Shown piece by piece: positions 33,689 through 42,796 of a stretch of 64,000 nt of DNA. The notes beneath the pieces are model-generated. The model worked only from the letters and a program-made list of their open reading frames with translations, did not search any database and was not told the DNA's origin. The DNA comes from Nocardia ninae NBRC 108245 (lineage in GTDB: Bacteria > Actinomycetota > Actinomycetes > Mycobacteriales > Mycobacteriaceae), in contig NZ_BJXA01000007.1 of the NCBI RefSeq assembly GCF_007990755.1, positions 111,244-175,243 of the forward strand, read 5' to 3'. Numbering within the stretch: the stretch's first letter is position 1; each line of letters begins with the position of its first letter. The translations under genes were made by a program, and so were the position numbers.

Positions 33689-34567
33689 TCAGTCGGCAAT
33701 CTCGGCGAGTCCGTCGCTGAGCACCACGTCTTCGCCGCGCACGGTCTCGAAGGCGTAGGTCGTGACGCCGTCCGCCGAACCGACCTTCCAGATGCGGGTC
33801 TCCAGATCGTCACCCGGGAAAACCATCTTGGCGAAGCGCACCGCAAACCGCTCGAGCCGGTTGACATCCGACCCACCGACCTCGGTGAGCACCGCCCAGG
33901 ACGCGAACGCCATGGTGCACAGCCCGTGCGCGATGATGCCGGGTAGCCCGGCATCCTTGGCGACCTGATCGTCCAGGTGCAGCGGCACCGGATCGCCGGA
34001 AGCCGGTGAGTAACGGAAGGTTTGGTCGTCGTCGACGTGCTGCGGGACCACGGCCACCGGCGGCTGCGCGCGCAGGTTCTCGTCGAACTTGTGCGCCGGG
34101 GCCGCCTCGCCCACCGTCTTGCCCGCGTCGATATTGCGGAAGAACGCGGTCAGATACTGCTCGTTGACCAGTTCCCCGTCCTCGGTGCGGCATTCGATGA
34201 GGATGGTGATGGCCGTGCCGTTGGACCGGCTGGTGTAACCGGTCGCCTTGGCGCGCGAGACCAGCTTGTCGCTCGGCTGGATGGCCCGGTGGAAGTGGAA
34301 GTCCTGCTCCCCGTGCACGACCCGGCCGAAGATGTCCATCGGCGCGACCTCGATCACCGGCATCATCATCGCCTCGAAGACGGGGACGATCGCGAAGACC
34401 GGTGAGGCGACCTTGCCCGCGAGGTGGGCCTCGATCGGATCGTTGGTGGCGGCGGCGTATTCGCCGATCCGCGCACCGGTCACCTCGAACGTCTCGTCGT
34501 CACACCAGGTTTCGAGACCGGCGTCGTCGAACTCGACCAACCGCGCCGCAGTGGTCTCCGAAGTCAT
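33689..34567 (-). CDS. MaoC-like double hot-dog (R)-specific enoyl-CoA hydratase
   Basis: 292 residues with two hot-dog halves. The C-terminal half has the hydratase 2 motif YSPASGDPVPLHLDDQVAKDAGLPGIIAHGLCTM with catalytic Asp and His. The N-terminal half (ATNDPIEAHLAGKVASPVFAIVPVF) is the degenerate one, as in eukaryotic-type hydratase 2 and mycobacterial HtdY. It adds water to trans-2-enoyl-CoA to give the 3R-hydroxy form. It overlaps the SRPBCC gene by 4 bp (ATGA), so the two are coupled. Confidence 0.93.
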   Translation of the reverse strand: MTSETTAARLVEFDDAGLETWCDDETFEVTGARIGEYAAATNDPIEAHLAGKVASPVFAIVPVFEAMMMPVIEVAPMDIFGRVVHGEQDFHFHRAIQPSDKLVSRAKATGYTSRSNGTAITILIECRTEDGELVNEQYLTAFFRNIDAGKTVGEAAPAHKFDENLRAQPPVAVVPQHVDDDQTFRYSPASGDPVPLHLDDQVAKDAGLPGIIAHGLCTMAFASWAVLTEVGGSDVNRLERFAVRFAKMVFPGDDLETRIWKVGSADGVTTYAFETVRGEDVVLSDGLAEIAD

Positions 34568-35001
34568 GCCGAGGCCAGCGCGTCGAGTTGCTCGAGCGAC
34601 TTGTCCAGCTGCTTGAGCCCGTCCTTCTCCACCGCCTTGCCGAGCGCACCCTTGATCAGCGCGCCCTCGAAGTCGCCGGAGACCAGGATGGTGCTGCCGC
34701 CGTCGCCCTTGGGCTGGATGTCGAAGGTGAATTCGGTTTTGACCCCGGCCATTCCGGTGCCGCCGAGGGTCAGCTTGGTCGGCTGCTGCACGGACACGAC
34801 GGTCCACTCCAGCTTGTTCGCCATGCCGAGCATGACGATCTTGGCGACCAGCTTCGAGCCCTCGGTCAGCACGGCGGGCGGCTCCTCCATGAAGCGCTCG
34901 TGGATGGTGAACCACTTGTCCCAGGTGTTCGGGTCGGAGACGACCGTCCAGAGCGCCTCGGGGGTGGCGTTGACGTCCTTGGTGGCTTCGATGTGTCCCA
35001 T
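34564..35001 (-). CDS. SRPBCC (polyketide cyclase-like) family protein
   Basis: 145 residues forming one START-like helix-grip domain: MGHIEATKDVNATPEALWTVVSDPNTWDKWFTIHERF is the characteristic opening and the C-terminal helix KDGLKQLDKSLEQLDAL closes it. Members bind hydrophobic ligands in a deep cavity. Its place between thiolase and hydratase, with a coupled stop/start, suggests binding or presentation of a lipid or steroid intermediate; that is inference. Not an enzyme by any visible residue. Confidence 0.88.
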   Translation of the reverse strand: MGHIEATKDVNATPEALWTVVSDPNTWDKWFTIHERFMEEPPAVLTEGSKLVAKIVMLGMANKLEWTVVSVQQPTKLTLGGTGMAGVKTEFTFDIQPKGDGGSTILVSGDFEGALIKGALGKAVEKDGLKQLDKSLEQLDALASA

Positions 35002-35056
35002 GAGATGACTCCTCGTCGAGTGTCGTTGTGCGAGTTCGGTGCGGTTGACGCGGGGC

Positions 35057-36262
35057 TCAGCGGTCGGCGCGCTGATAGGCGGTCACGACCGCCGCGCCGC
35101 CGAGGCCGATGTTGTGCTGCAGGCAGGCGGTGACGTTGTCGACCTGACGCTTGTCCGCGGTGCCGCGCAGCTGCCAGGTGAGCTCGGAGCATTGCGCCAG
35201 ACCCGTCGCACCTAGCGGATGTCCCTTGGAGATGAGGCCGCCGGAGGGGTTCACCACCCACTTGCCGCCGTAGGTGGTCAGGTTGTCGTCGACCAGCTTT
35301 CCGGCTTCGCCTTCGCCGCACAGGCCGAGCGCCTCATAGGTCAGCAGCTCGTTCGCCGAGAAGCAGTCGTGCAGCTCGATCGCCTGAAAGTCCTCCGGGC
35401 CGAGGCCGGACTGCTGGTACACCTTTTGCGCGGCATGGACGGTCATGTCGTAGCCGACCAGGTTCTTGGCGGTCTCGTCGAAGGTCGACTTGAAGTCGGT
35501 GGTCATCGCCTGCCCGACGATCTCGACCGCCTGGGCGGCCAGGTTGTGCTTGTCCACAAAGGCCTCGCTGGCGAGGATCACCGCGCCGGAGCCGTCGGAG
35601 GTGGGCGAGCACTGCAGCTTGGTGAGCGGGTCGTAGATCATTCGCGAGCCGAGGATGTCGTCCATCGAGTACTCGTCCTGGAACTGCGAATACGGATTGT
35701 TCACCGAGTGCTTGTGATTCTTGTAGCCGATCTTGGCGAAGTGCTCGGCGGTGGTGCCGTACCGCTTCATGTGCTCACGACCGGCCGCACCGAACATCCA
35801 CGGCGCCACCGGGAAGAGCACCTCGGAGATCTCGGCGAGCGCCATGATGTGCCTGGCCATCGGCTGCTCGCGGTCGTCCCAGGTGGAGCCGAGCGAGCCG
35901 GGCTGCATCTTCTCGAAGCCGAGCGCCAGCGTGCAGTCGGCGAGCCCGCCCCGAATCGACTGTGCCGCAAGGTAGAGCGCGGTCGAGCCGGTGGAACAGT
36001 TGTTGTTGACGTTGACCACCGGGATGCCGGTCATGCCCAGCTCGTAGACCGCGCGCTGGCCGGAGGTGGATTCGCCGTAGACGTAACCGACGTAGGCCTG
36101 CTCGACGAGGTCGTAGGCGATGCCCGCGTCGGCGAGCGCCTTGGTCCCCGACTCCCGCGCCATGTCCGGGTAGTCCCAATCGGTGCCGTCTTCGTTCTTG
36201 CGGCGGCCCGGCTTCTCGAACTTCGTCATGCCGACGCCGACGACGTAGACCTTGTTCGCCAT
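35057..36262 (-). CDS. SCP-x type thiolase / lipid-transfer acetyl-CoA acyltransferase
   Basis: Cleaves 3-ketoacyl-CoA with CoA in the last beta-oxidation step. 401 residues. Catalytic Cys in [32 protein letters not shown], and the C-terminal [14 protein letters not shown] with the second active-site residues; [18 protein letters not shown] replaces the classical CGGGGMG loop, which places it with SCP-x/Ltp thiolases. ATG at 36262 follows GAGGAG. First gene of the operon; its promoter region carries two ACATAC palindromes. Confidence 0.93.
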   Translation of the reverse strand: MANKVYVVGVGMTKFEKPGRRKNEDGTDWDYPDMARESGTKALADAGIAYDLVEQAYVGYVYGESTSGQRAVYELGMTGIPVVNVNNNCSTGSTALYLAAQSIRGGLADCTLALGFEKMQPGSLGSTWDDREQPMARHIMALAEISEVLFPVAPWMFGAAGREHMKRYGTTAEHFAKIGYKNHKHSVNNPYSQFQDEYSMDDILGSRMIYDPLTKLQCSPTSDGSGAVILASEAFVDKHNLAAQAVEIVGQAMTTDFKSTFDETAKNLVGYDMTVHAAQKVYQQSGLGPEDFQAIELHDCFSANELLTYEALGLCGEGEAGKLVDDNLTTYGGKWVVNPSGGLISKGHPLGATGLAQCSELTWQLRGTADKRQVDNVTACLQHNIGLGGAAVVTAYQRADR

Positions 36263-36354
36263 CGAACTCCTCACGTTGGTGCCTGCCCGGCGTGCTCCGC
36301 CGGGAACCGCCAGCGGGCAGCGGTGACCGATCCGTCCGGATCCAGCTGAAACAA

Positions 36355-36372
36355 ACATACAGAGATGTATGT
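36355..36372. promoter_or_regulatory. TetR-type operator 1 (ACATACAGAGATGTATGT)
   Basis: Inverted repeat ACATAC-N6-GTATGT, 93 bp upstream of the thiolase start. A near-identical site (ACACAC-N6-GTATGT) lies 18 bp before the TetR gene at 39624-40268. Confidence 0.75.
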
Positions 36373-36444
36373 AAGTACGCAAGGCAGTCAGCGTTACCGG
36401 AAGTTGCGGATATCTAATAGCCAGGTGGTAGCACCCGGCCACCG

Positions 36445-36466
36445 ACATACAGCTGAACGTGTATGT
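36445..36466. promoter_or_regulatory. TetR-type operator 2 (ACATACA-N8-TGTATGT)
   Basis: Inverted repeat with 7-bp arms and an 8-bp centre, about 80 bp from the first site. Same half-site with wider spacing. Confidence 0.65.
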
Positions 36467-36611
36467 CTTGCCAGTTCAGGCTGGTACGCATGCCTTTTCG
36501 GCGGCCCGCGCGCGACGTTCATCGCATTGCTGTGACGTGACTCACTGCCTCCGATGACGTAACAGCCGCGTAATCGTTCGGAAATTCCCCGTCCACAACG
36601 GTGTACGACCG

Positions 36612-36633
36612 TCGAACAGTTGCTGTTGTTCGA
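36612..36633. promoter_or_regulatory. Palindrome TCGAACA-N8-TGTTCGA before the permease
   Basis: A 7-8-7 inverted repeat ending 20 bp before the permease GTG, with an inner AACAG-TTG-CTGTT hairpin. It may be an operator or an RNA hairpin in the 5' leader. The arms are too far apart for a LexA box. Confidence 0.5.
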
Positions 36634-36653
36634 TGCGGGGATGAGGAGTAAAC

Positions 36654-38306
36654 GTGGTCGAGCTCGACACCCGATCGCCTAATGCGGACGGGATCGCCGC
36701 GGCGAAGGAAACACTCGAGGACTACACCCTGCGGTTCGCGCCACGGAGTTACCGCAAATGGAGCCCGGCCGTCGTCGGGATCTCCGCCCTCGGCGGCATC
36801 GCCTATCTGGCCGACTTCGCCATCGGCGCGAACATCGGTATCGCGCACGGCACCGGAAACGCGTTGCTCGGAATCGGTTTCTTCGCGATCGTCGTGATGC
36901 TGACCGGATTTCCGCTCGCCTACTACGCGGCGCGCTACAACCTCGATCTCGACTTGATCACGCGCGGTAGCGGATTCGGTTACTACGGCTCGGTGCTCAC
37001 CAATGTCGTGTTCGCCTCGTTCACCTTCATCTTCTTCGCGCTGGAGGGGTCGATCATGGCCCAGGGGCTGGAACTCGGCCTCGGCGTGCCACTCTGGCTC
37101 GGCTATCTCGTGTCGACGGTGCTGATCTTCCCGCTGGTCATCTACGGCATGAATACCCTCGCCACCCTGCAGGTCTGGACGACCCCGCTGTGGCTGCTGC
37201 TGATGGTGCTGCCGTTCGGGTTCCTGCTGGTGCGCCACCCCGACTCGGTGTCGTCGTTCTTCGCCTACGGCGGCGAGAACGGCTCCGGGGTAAGCATTTC
37301 CGGCACGCTGCTGGCCGCGGGCGTGTGCCTGTCGCTGATCGCGCAGATCGCCGAGCAGATCGACTACCTGCGTTTCATGCCGCCGCGCACGCCGGAGAAC
37401 GCCCGCAAGTGGTGGGGCTGGATGCTGCTCGCCGGACCGGGCTGGGTGGTGTTCGGTGCGCTCAAGCAGGTGGTCGGGCTGTTCCTCGCGGTGTATCTGA
37501 TCGCGAATCTGCCTGCCGCGCAGGGCATCGCGAACCAGCCGGTGCACCAGTTCCTGGAGATCTACCGGGACATGGTGCCGGGTTGGCTGGCCATGACGCT
37601 GGCCGTGGTGCTCGTCGTGATCAGCCAGATCAAGATCAATGTCACCAATGCGTACTCGGGGTCGCTGGCCTGGACCAACTCCTACACGCGGGTCACCAAG
37701 TCCTACCCCGGCCGGCTGATCTTCCTCGCGGTGAACCTGGTGATCGCGTTGATCCTGATGGAAGCCAACATGTTCGACTTCCTCAACAACATCCTGGGCT
37801 TCTACGCCAACTGCGGCATCGCCTGGATCGTCACCGTCGCAACGGATATCGCGGTCAACAAGTACCTGCTGAAGATCTCGCCGAAGCAGCCGGAGTTCCG
37901 CCGCGGCATGCTCTACGACTTCAACCCGGTCGGCCTGGTCGGCTTCGGGCTCTCGGCGGTGCTGTCGATCATGACGTTCTTCGGCCTCTTCGGCGACCTG
38001 CTCAAGCCGTACTCACCGATCGTCGCGCTGGTGGTCGCGTTCGTCGCGACCCCGCTCACCGCGATCGCCACCAAGGGCAAGTACTACCTGCGCCGCAGCG
38101 ACGACGGCATCGACCTGCCGATGTACGACGAGCACGGCAACCCCTCCGGTGAAACCCTCACCTGCCACGTCACCGGCCTGGAATTCGAACGCCCGGACAT
38201 GATCGCCTCGGCGCTCCCCGGGCCGGAGGGTGAAATCCAGTACATCAGCTCGCTGGCGCTGTCGACCGACAAACACGGGCACCACCTGCTCCCCCACCAG
38301 CACTGA
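36654..38306 (+). CDS. NCS1-family purine/cytosine permease
   Basis: 550 residues, 12 hydrophobic helices, NCS1 superfamily. The N-terminal DYTLRFAPRSYRKWSPAVVGISALGGIAYLADFAIGAN and the ITRGSGFGYYGSVLTNVVFASFTFIFFALEG region are typical of cytosine/purine-type sodium or proton symporters. A hydrophilic C-terminal tail of about 85 residues ends HGHHLLPHQH, with His richness that may be incidental. Start GTG with GAGGAG upstream. Substrate not assignable; divergent from the beta-oxidation operon. Confidence 0.88.
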   Translation: MVELDTRSPNADGIAAAKETLEDYTLRFAPRSYRKWSPAVVGISALGGIAYLADFAIGANIGIAHGTGNALLGIGFFAIVVMLTGFPLAYYAARYNLDLDLITRGSGFGYYGSVLTNVVFASFTFIFFALEGSIMAQGLELGLGVPLWLGYLVSTVLIFPLVIYGMNTLATLQVWTTPLWLLLMVLPFGFLLVRHPDSVSSFFAYGGENGSGVSISGTLLAAGVCLSLIAQIAEQIDYLRFMPPRTPENARKWWGWMLLAGPGWVVFGALKQVVGLFLAVYLIANLPAAQGIANQPVHQFLEIYRDMVPGWLAMTLAVVLVVISQIKINVTNAYSGSLAWTNSYTRVTKSYPGRLIFLAVNLVIALILMEANMFDFLNNILGFYANCGIAWIVTVATDIAVNKYLLKISPKQPEFRRGMLYDFNPVGLVGFGLSAVLSIMTFFGLFGDLLKPYSPIVALVVAFVATPLTAIATKGKYYLRRSDDGIDLPMYDEHGNPSGETLTCHVTGLEFERPDMIASALPGPEGEIQYISSLALSTDKHGHHLLPHQH

Positions 38307-38316
38307 CCGCCGAGCG

Positions 38317-38349
38317 GGGACATGGCCGCGCAGGCCGCCGCCATGTCCC
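38317..38349 (+). terminator. Terminator after the NCS1 permease
   Basis: A 10-bp stem, GGGACATGGC/GCCATGTCCC, with a GC-rich 13-nt loop, 10 bp after the stop codon. No T tract. Confidence 0.75.
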
Positions 38350-38445
38350 TGCGCCGTAGCAACACCGTCCCGATGGCGTCGCAAGCCGCGCTGCCGCTGC
38401 GATTTCGGCTAGAGTCGAAGGCACATTGCCCACCCAGGGGGTCGG

Positions 38446-39621
38446 ATGTTGTTGCGGCGGTTCGGGATTGCACTGGTATCCGCGATCGTGCTGGTCGGCT
38501 CGGCGGCGACCGGCGCGGTAGCCACTCCGGCGGTCACTGATCGTGCGCCGCTCCAACAGGCGATGGACGAGCTGATCGCCGCCGGTGCGGCCGGTATCCA
38601 AGTGCGGGTGCACGATCGGCACGGCGGGTGGACCGGTGCCGCCGGCGTAGCGCAGGTGGACCGCCCGGAGCCGGTACCGGTGGACGGCCGGTTTCGAATC
38701 GGCAGCATCACCAAGATGTTCGTGGCCACCGTGCTGCTGCAGTTGGCGGGCGAGGGCAGGCTCGGGCTGGACGATCCGGTGCAGCGACACCTGCCGCAGT
38801 TCGGCCTCGACCCGCGCATCACCGTCCGAATGTTGTTGCAACACACCAGCGGCCTGTTCAACTACACCGGCGAACTGCAGCCCGACGGCACCTTCGAAGA
38901 GGGCATTCTGCCGATGTCGGGCAAGGCGGCCGTGGATGCCGTCCGCCGGGATTATCGGCCCGACGAACTGATCCGGATGGCACTGACCAAACCGGCACGG
39001 TTCGAGCCCGGTGCCGACTGGTCCTACTCCAACACGAACTATCAGCTGGCCGGACTGCTGATCGAGAAACTCACCGGCCTGCCGTACAGCGTGCAGATCT
39101 ATGGCCGCATCGTGGCGCCACTGGGGCTTTGGGAGACCTTGGTGCCGGGCAGCTGGCCGGAGATCATCGGACCGCACGCACACGGCTATCTCTCCTACGG
39201 CGAGGGTGACGCGGAGATCACCGCCGATATGACCAGCCAGAATCCGACCTGGGTCGGGGCCGCCGGTGAAATGATCTCCTCTACCCGAGATCTCGACACC
39301 TTCCTGACCGCGCTGTTGGGCGGTCGGCTACTCGCGCCACCGCTGCTCGCGGAGATGCGGGCGACCTATGCGATCGCGCCGGGCCTGGCCTATGGTCTCG
39401 GGTTGATGGAACAGAAGTTGGGCCCGGACTGTGTCGGCCTCGGCCACAACGGCGGCGTTCCCGGCTACTACTCGGACGCGTACAGCACGGCCGATGGCAA
39501 CTCGCGCATCGAGGTATCGATCACTACCGGCCCAGGCCTACGGATGGACGACCTCGAGCAGGTCGCCGAGCTTTCCACGAAAGCGCAGTCGGTGCTCGCC
39601 GAGGGGTTGTGCGGCCGATAG
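38446..39621 (+). CDS. Exported serine hydrolase, class C beta-lactamase/D,D-peptidase family
   Basis: 391 residues. Signal peptide (LVSAIVLVGSAATGAVATPA). SxxK nucleophile in RIGSITKMF, YxN motif in WSYSNTNYQLAG, and the third motif as HNGGVPGYYS, where HNG stands in for KTG. This is the pattern of D,D-carboxypeptidases (Streptomyces R61-like) and esterases rather than of true AmpC. LLQHTSGLFNYTGEL matches the family. Probable role in peptidoglycan or ester hydrolysis outside the membrane. Confidence 0.88.
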   Translation: MLLRRFGIALVSAIVLVGSAATGAVATPAVTDRAPLQQAMDELIAAGAAGIQVRVHDRHGGWTGAAGVAQVDRPEPVPVDGRFRIGSITKMFVATVLLQLAGEGRLGLDDPVQRHLPQFGLDPRITVRMLLQHTSGLFNYTGELQPDGTFEEGILPMSGKAAVDAVRRDYRPDELIRMALTKPARFEPGADWSYSNTNYQLAGLLIEKLTGLPYSVQIYGRIVAPLGLWETLVPGSWPEIIGPHAHGYLSYGEGDAEITADMTSQNPTWVGAAGEMISSTRDLDTFLTALLGGRLLAPPLLAEMRATYAIAPGLAYGLGLMEQKLGPDCVGLGHNGGVPGYYSDAYSTADGNSRIEVSITTGPGLRMDDLEQVAELSTKAQSVLAEGLCGR

Positions 39622-39623
39622 CG

Positions 39624-40268
39624 TCAGTCGGCCGCGCGGACGTCGGCGAGGGCGGCTTCGGCGATGTTGCGCAGGTGCGCGGTGGCGCGGCGCCAACGGC
39701 GTTGCGCGCGTTCGTTGTCCGGGTCGACGAAGTTGGAGATCAGGATGCCGCGCAGGGCGTCCATCGCGGTGTAGATGAAATCGCGGGCCTCTTTGCGGCG
39801 GATCTCGTCCGGCACGAACCGGGCGACCGCCATCAGCACGGCGTTGTTGACGAACGGTTCGACCTTCTCCATCGCGGCGGCCAGCACCGGATCGGTGCGG
39901 CCTGCCACCCACAGTTCGACGGTCGCGATGAACAGCGGGCCTTGGTGCAGCTCCCACAGGAACTCCAGCGCCGCGGCGACCGGATCGTCGCCGCGCTCGA
40001 CCTTGGCCATCTCCCGCATCGCGGTCTCGGCGCGCAGTTGCGCCAGGTGGCTGATCGCGGCCACCACCAGATCGGTCTTGGAGCCGAAGTGGTGCACCTG
40101 CGCGCCGCGGGTGACCCCGGCGCGCTCGGCCACCCGTGGCGTGGTCGTGCCCGCATAGCCGTACTCGACCAAGCAGTCGATGGTCGCGTCGAGCAGCCGG
40201 GTGCGCATCTCGGTGCTGCGCTGCTCCTGGGTGCGGCGCTGCGGTTTCGCGACTTCGATCCTGGCCAT
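39624..40268 (-). CDS. TetR family regulator, probable controller of the beta-oxidation operon
   Basis: 214 residues. Helix-turn-helix EMRTRLLDATIDCLVEYGYAGTTTPRVAERAGVTRGAQVHHFGSKTDLVVAAI; the AQVHHFGSK recognition-helix region is typical of a fatty-acid/lipid-linked TetR group. Its stop lies 2 bp from the convergent serine hydrolase. An ACACAC-N6-GTATGT palindrome 18 bp upstream of the start matches the two sites in front of the thiolase gene 4 kb away, which links it to that operon. Confidence 0.88.
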   Translation of the reverse strand: MARIEVAKPQRRTQEQRSTEMRTRLLDATIDCLVEYGYAGTTTPRVAERAGVTRGAQVHHFGSKTDLVVAAISHLAQLRAETAMREMAKVERGDDPVAAALEFLWELHQGPLFIATVELWVAGRTDPVLAAAMEKVEPFVNNAVLMAVARFVPDEIRRKEARDFIYTAMDALRGILISNFVDPDNERAQRRWRRATAHLRNIAEAALADVRAAD

Positions 40269-40285
40269 CCGGCGATTCTACACTT

Positions 40286-40303
40286 ACACACAGTTCTGTA
40301 TGT
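40286..40303. promoter_or_regulatory. TetR-type operator 3 (ACACACAGTTCTGTATGT)
   Basis: Inverted repeat differing at one arm position from ACATAC-N6-GTATGT at 36355-36372. It lies 18-35 bp upstream of the TetR start, consistent with autoregulation. Confidence 0.72.
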
Positions 40304-40320
40304 TCAGATGACGCCGAGCG

Positions 40321-41559
40321 TCAGGCGACCAGCGCGGCGGCCGCGACCAGGCGAGCGTCCCGACGGGCCACCGCGACGGTGATCGCGAACAGCAGCACGC
40401 CGACCACGGCGAGGCCGGCCCCGACCATGGCGGGCGCGGTGTAGCCGAGTCCGGCGGCGATCACGGCCCCGCCGAGCCATGCCCCCGCGGCATTGGCGAT
40501 GTTCAGCGCGGCGTGGTTCAGCGCGGCGGCCAGGGTCTGCGCCTCGTGCGCCACGTCCATCAGCCGGGTCTGCAGCCCGGGCGCCAGGGACGCGCCGGTC
40601 GCGCCGACCAGGAAGGCGCCGATCGCGGCGGTGTACGGGTTGTGCGCCGCCGCAACGAATACGGCGAGGATGACGGCCATGCCGATCATCGAGGCGTAGA
40701 TGGCCCGGTCGACGCCGCGGTCGGCGAGCACGCCGCCGACGATATTGCCGACCACCATGCCGACACCGAACAGCATCAGTACCACCGGCACCAGGGCGGC
40801 GGACATCCCGGCGACGCCGGTGAGGGTGGTGGTGATGTAGGTGTAGACGGCGAACATGCCGCCGAAGCCGATCGCACCGACCAGCAGGGTGAGCAACACC
40901 TGCGGACGGCGCAGGGCGCCGAGCTCGGTGACCGGGTTGGTCATGGTGATGCCGGTGAGCTCCGGGACGTACCGGATCAGGGCGGCTACCGTCGCCAGCC
41001 CGATGACCGCGACCACCACGTAGGCGTCGCGCCAGCCGAGGTGCTGGCCGAGCCAGGTCGCGGCGGGAACGCCGACGACATTGGCGGCGCTCAACCCGAG
41101 CATAACCGCGGCAACCGCTTTGGCGCGCTGTCCGACCGGGGCGAGCGTGGCGGCGGCCAGCGAGGCCACCCCGAAATAGGCGCCGTGCGGCAGCCCGGAC
41201 ACGAACCGGGCGAGCACCAGGGTGTGGAAGGTCGGCGCGAGCACGGTTGCCACGTTGCCCAGCGTGAACGCCACCATCAGGGCGATGAGCAACTTCTTAC
41301 GGGACACCCGCGCGCACAGGGCGGCGAGCACCGGCGCGCCGATCACCACGCCGAGAGCGTAGGCCGACACCGCGTGGCCCGCGGTCGGCTCGGAGACATT
41401 CATGGCGCGCGCGATGTCCGGCAGCAAACCCATGGTGACGAATTCCGTTGTGCCGATACCGAACCCGCCGAGTGCCAGCGCGAGCATGGCAGGCAGATGC
41501 CAAGTCGTCCGCGCGGCTTCGGGGCGTGCGGGGGCCTGGGCGGCGAGGGGAGTGGTCAC
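40321..41559 (-). CDS. MFS transporter of the DHA1/AraJ-like group
   Basis: About 412 residues from the GTG at 41559, 12 helices. TWHLPAMLALALGGFGIGTTEFVTMGLLPDIARAM is the hallmark N terminus of sugar-efflux and chloramphenicol-type exporters (AraJ/Cmx-like); ALCARVSRKKLLIALM is motif A and MLGLSAANVVGVPAATWLGQHLGWR motif C. The frame extends to a GTG at 41619, but the family starts near the chosen site. Possible substrates include phenicols or arabinose-like compounds; not decidable. Confidence 0.88.
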   Translation of the reverse strand: MTTPLAAQAPARPEAARTTWHLPAMLALALGGFGIGTTEFVTMGLLPDIARAMNVSEPTAGHAVSAYALGVVIGAPVLAALCARVSRKKLLIALMVAFTLGNVATVLAPTFHTLVLARFVSGLPHGAYFGVASLAAATLAPVGQRAKAVAAVMLGLSAANVVGVPAATWLGQHLGWRDAYVVVAVIGLATVAALIRYVPELTGITMTNPVTELGALRRPQVLLTLLVGAIGFGGMFAVYTYITTTLTGVAGMSAALVPVVLMLFGVGMVVGNIVGGVLADRGVDRAIYASMIGMAVILAVFVAAAHNPYTAAIGAFLVGATGASLAPGLQTRLMDVAHEAQTLAAALNHAALNIANAAGAWLGGAVIAAGLGYTAPAMVGAGLAVVGVLLFAITVAVARRDARLVAAAALVA

Positions 41560-41797
41560 GTATCCATGAAACGCCTCCGCAGGCGGTTTCGCTTCCCGAG
41601 TAAACGTGAGGTGAGACACGCCGCCGTAAAGAAAACGTGCAGGTCAGAATGTAAAACCGCGCAATAGGGACACTCATCTGCATGCGAGCTGGCAAATTCC
41701 ATTCGGAAACAATGACGTACCCAGCACGGCTCCGGCAGCCGACGGGCCGGATGTGGGCAGCGTCATCGGATTCGCTTACGCCGTCGAGCCATTCGGC

Positions 41798-42796
41798 TCA
41801 GGCGGCAGGCGACTCGCGCTGTTCGAAAGTGCGCCGATACTCGGCGGGCGTGACACCGACGACGGTCGCGAAGTGGCGGCGCAGATTCGCGGCGGTGCCG
41901 AGACCGCTCAGCCTGCCGATTCGCTCGATACCGAAGTCGGTGGACTCCAGCAGCGCCTGCGCGCGGGCCAGCCGTTGGGTCAGCAACCACTGCTTCGGCG
42001 TGACCCCGATGGACTGCCGCATGCGCCGGTGAAAGGTGCGCGGACTCATGGTGGCGCGGGCCGCGAGCGCTTCGACGGTGAGCGGCTGATCGAGATGGGC
42101 GATGGCCCATTCGAGCGCCGGTCCGAGGTCGGCCTCGGCGCGGGCCTGCACGGACAGATCCACGAACTGCGCCTGGTCGCCCGACCGTCGCGGCGGGGTC
42201 ACCAGGCGGCGGGCCAGCCGGTTGGCGACGGCGGCGCCGAAGTCGCGGCGCACCAGGTGCAGCGAAAGGTCCACGGCGGCGGTCATTCCGCCGCTGGTGA
42301 GGATGTCGCCGTCATCGACGTAGAGCGCAGTGCCGTCGACCTGCACGGCCGGATGACGACGGGCCAGGATCGGCGCGTGCTCCCAGTGCGCGGTGACCCG
42401 ACGCCCGTCCAGCAGGCCCGCCGCGGCCAGCGCGAACATGCCGTTGCACAGGGCGACCATCCGTGCGCCCCCGCGATGCGCCGCGCGGAGCCCGTCGAGC
42501 AGTTCCGGCGGCACCGGGCGGTCTCCGGTGACGCAGTCGTAGGCGATCGAGGGCACGAACACGGTGTCGGCGCGCAGCAGTTCGTCCGGGCCGTACTCGG
42601 CCCGCAGATAGGCGCCGCCGCCGATCGCCGACTCGGCCGCGGCGGGCAGCACCGAGCACACCCGCAGTTCGTACCAGGGCTCGGCGAGGTCGGGGTGCGG
42701 GGTGCCGAAGATCGCGGCGATCACGCCGAGCTCGTAGAGGTCCCAGGGATGCAGCGCCCCCGGCGTGACGGCGATCGCGACGACATGACCGGTCAT
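41798..42796 (-). CDS. GlxA-type AraC family regulator (DJ-1/PfpI + HTH)
   Basis: 332 residues. N-terminal DJ-1/PfpI-like amidotransferase fold (ALCNGMFALAAAGLLDGRRVTAHWEHA, with Cys at the nucleophile-elbow position) and a C-terminal AraC helix-turn-helix pair: LTVEALAARATMSPRTFHRRMRQSIGVTPKQWLLTQRLARAQALLESTDFGIERIG...SGLGTAANLRRHF. Divergent from the imine-reductase-like gene, 129 bp away, and so probably its regulator. Confidence 0.9.
   Translation of the reverse strand: MTGHVVAIAVTPGALHPWDLYELGVIAAIFGTPHPDLAEPWYELRVCSVLPAAAESAIGGGAYLRAEYGPDELLRADTVFVPSIAYDCVTGDRPVPPELLDGLRAAHRGGARMVALCNGMFALAAAGLLDGRRVTAHWEHAPILARRHPAVQVDGTALYVDDGDILTSGGMTAAVDLSLHLVRRDFGAAVANRLARRLVTPPRRSGDQAQFVDLSVQARAEADLGPALEWAIAHLDQPLTVEALAARATMSPRTFHRRMRQSIGVTPKQWLLTQRLARAQALLESTDFGIERIGRLSGLGTAANLRRHFATVVGVTPAEYRRTFEQRESPAA

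Larger units (their letters stand above)
36263..36653. promoter_or_regulatory. Divergent promoter region of the beta-oxidation operon and NCS1 permease
   Basis: 391 bp, clearly less GC-rich than its surroundings. It contains two ACATAC-type palindromes near the thiolase side and one TCGAACA palindrome near the permease side, all listed separately. The remaining sequence shows no ORF that I can support. Confidence 0.6.

Noticed and set aside
36612-36633. LexA box
   Set aside because: TCGAAC and GTTCGA are 10 bp apart rather than 4, so it does not fit the actinobacterial SOS consensus.
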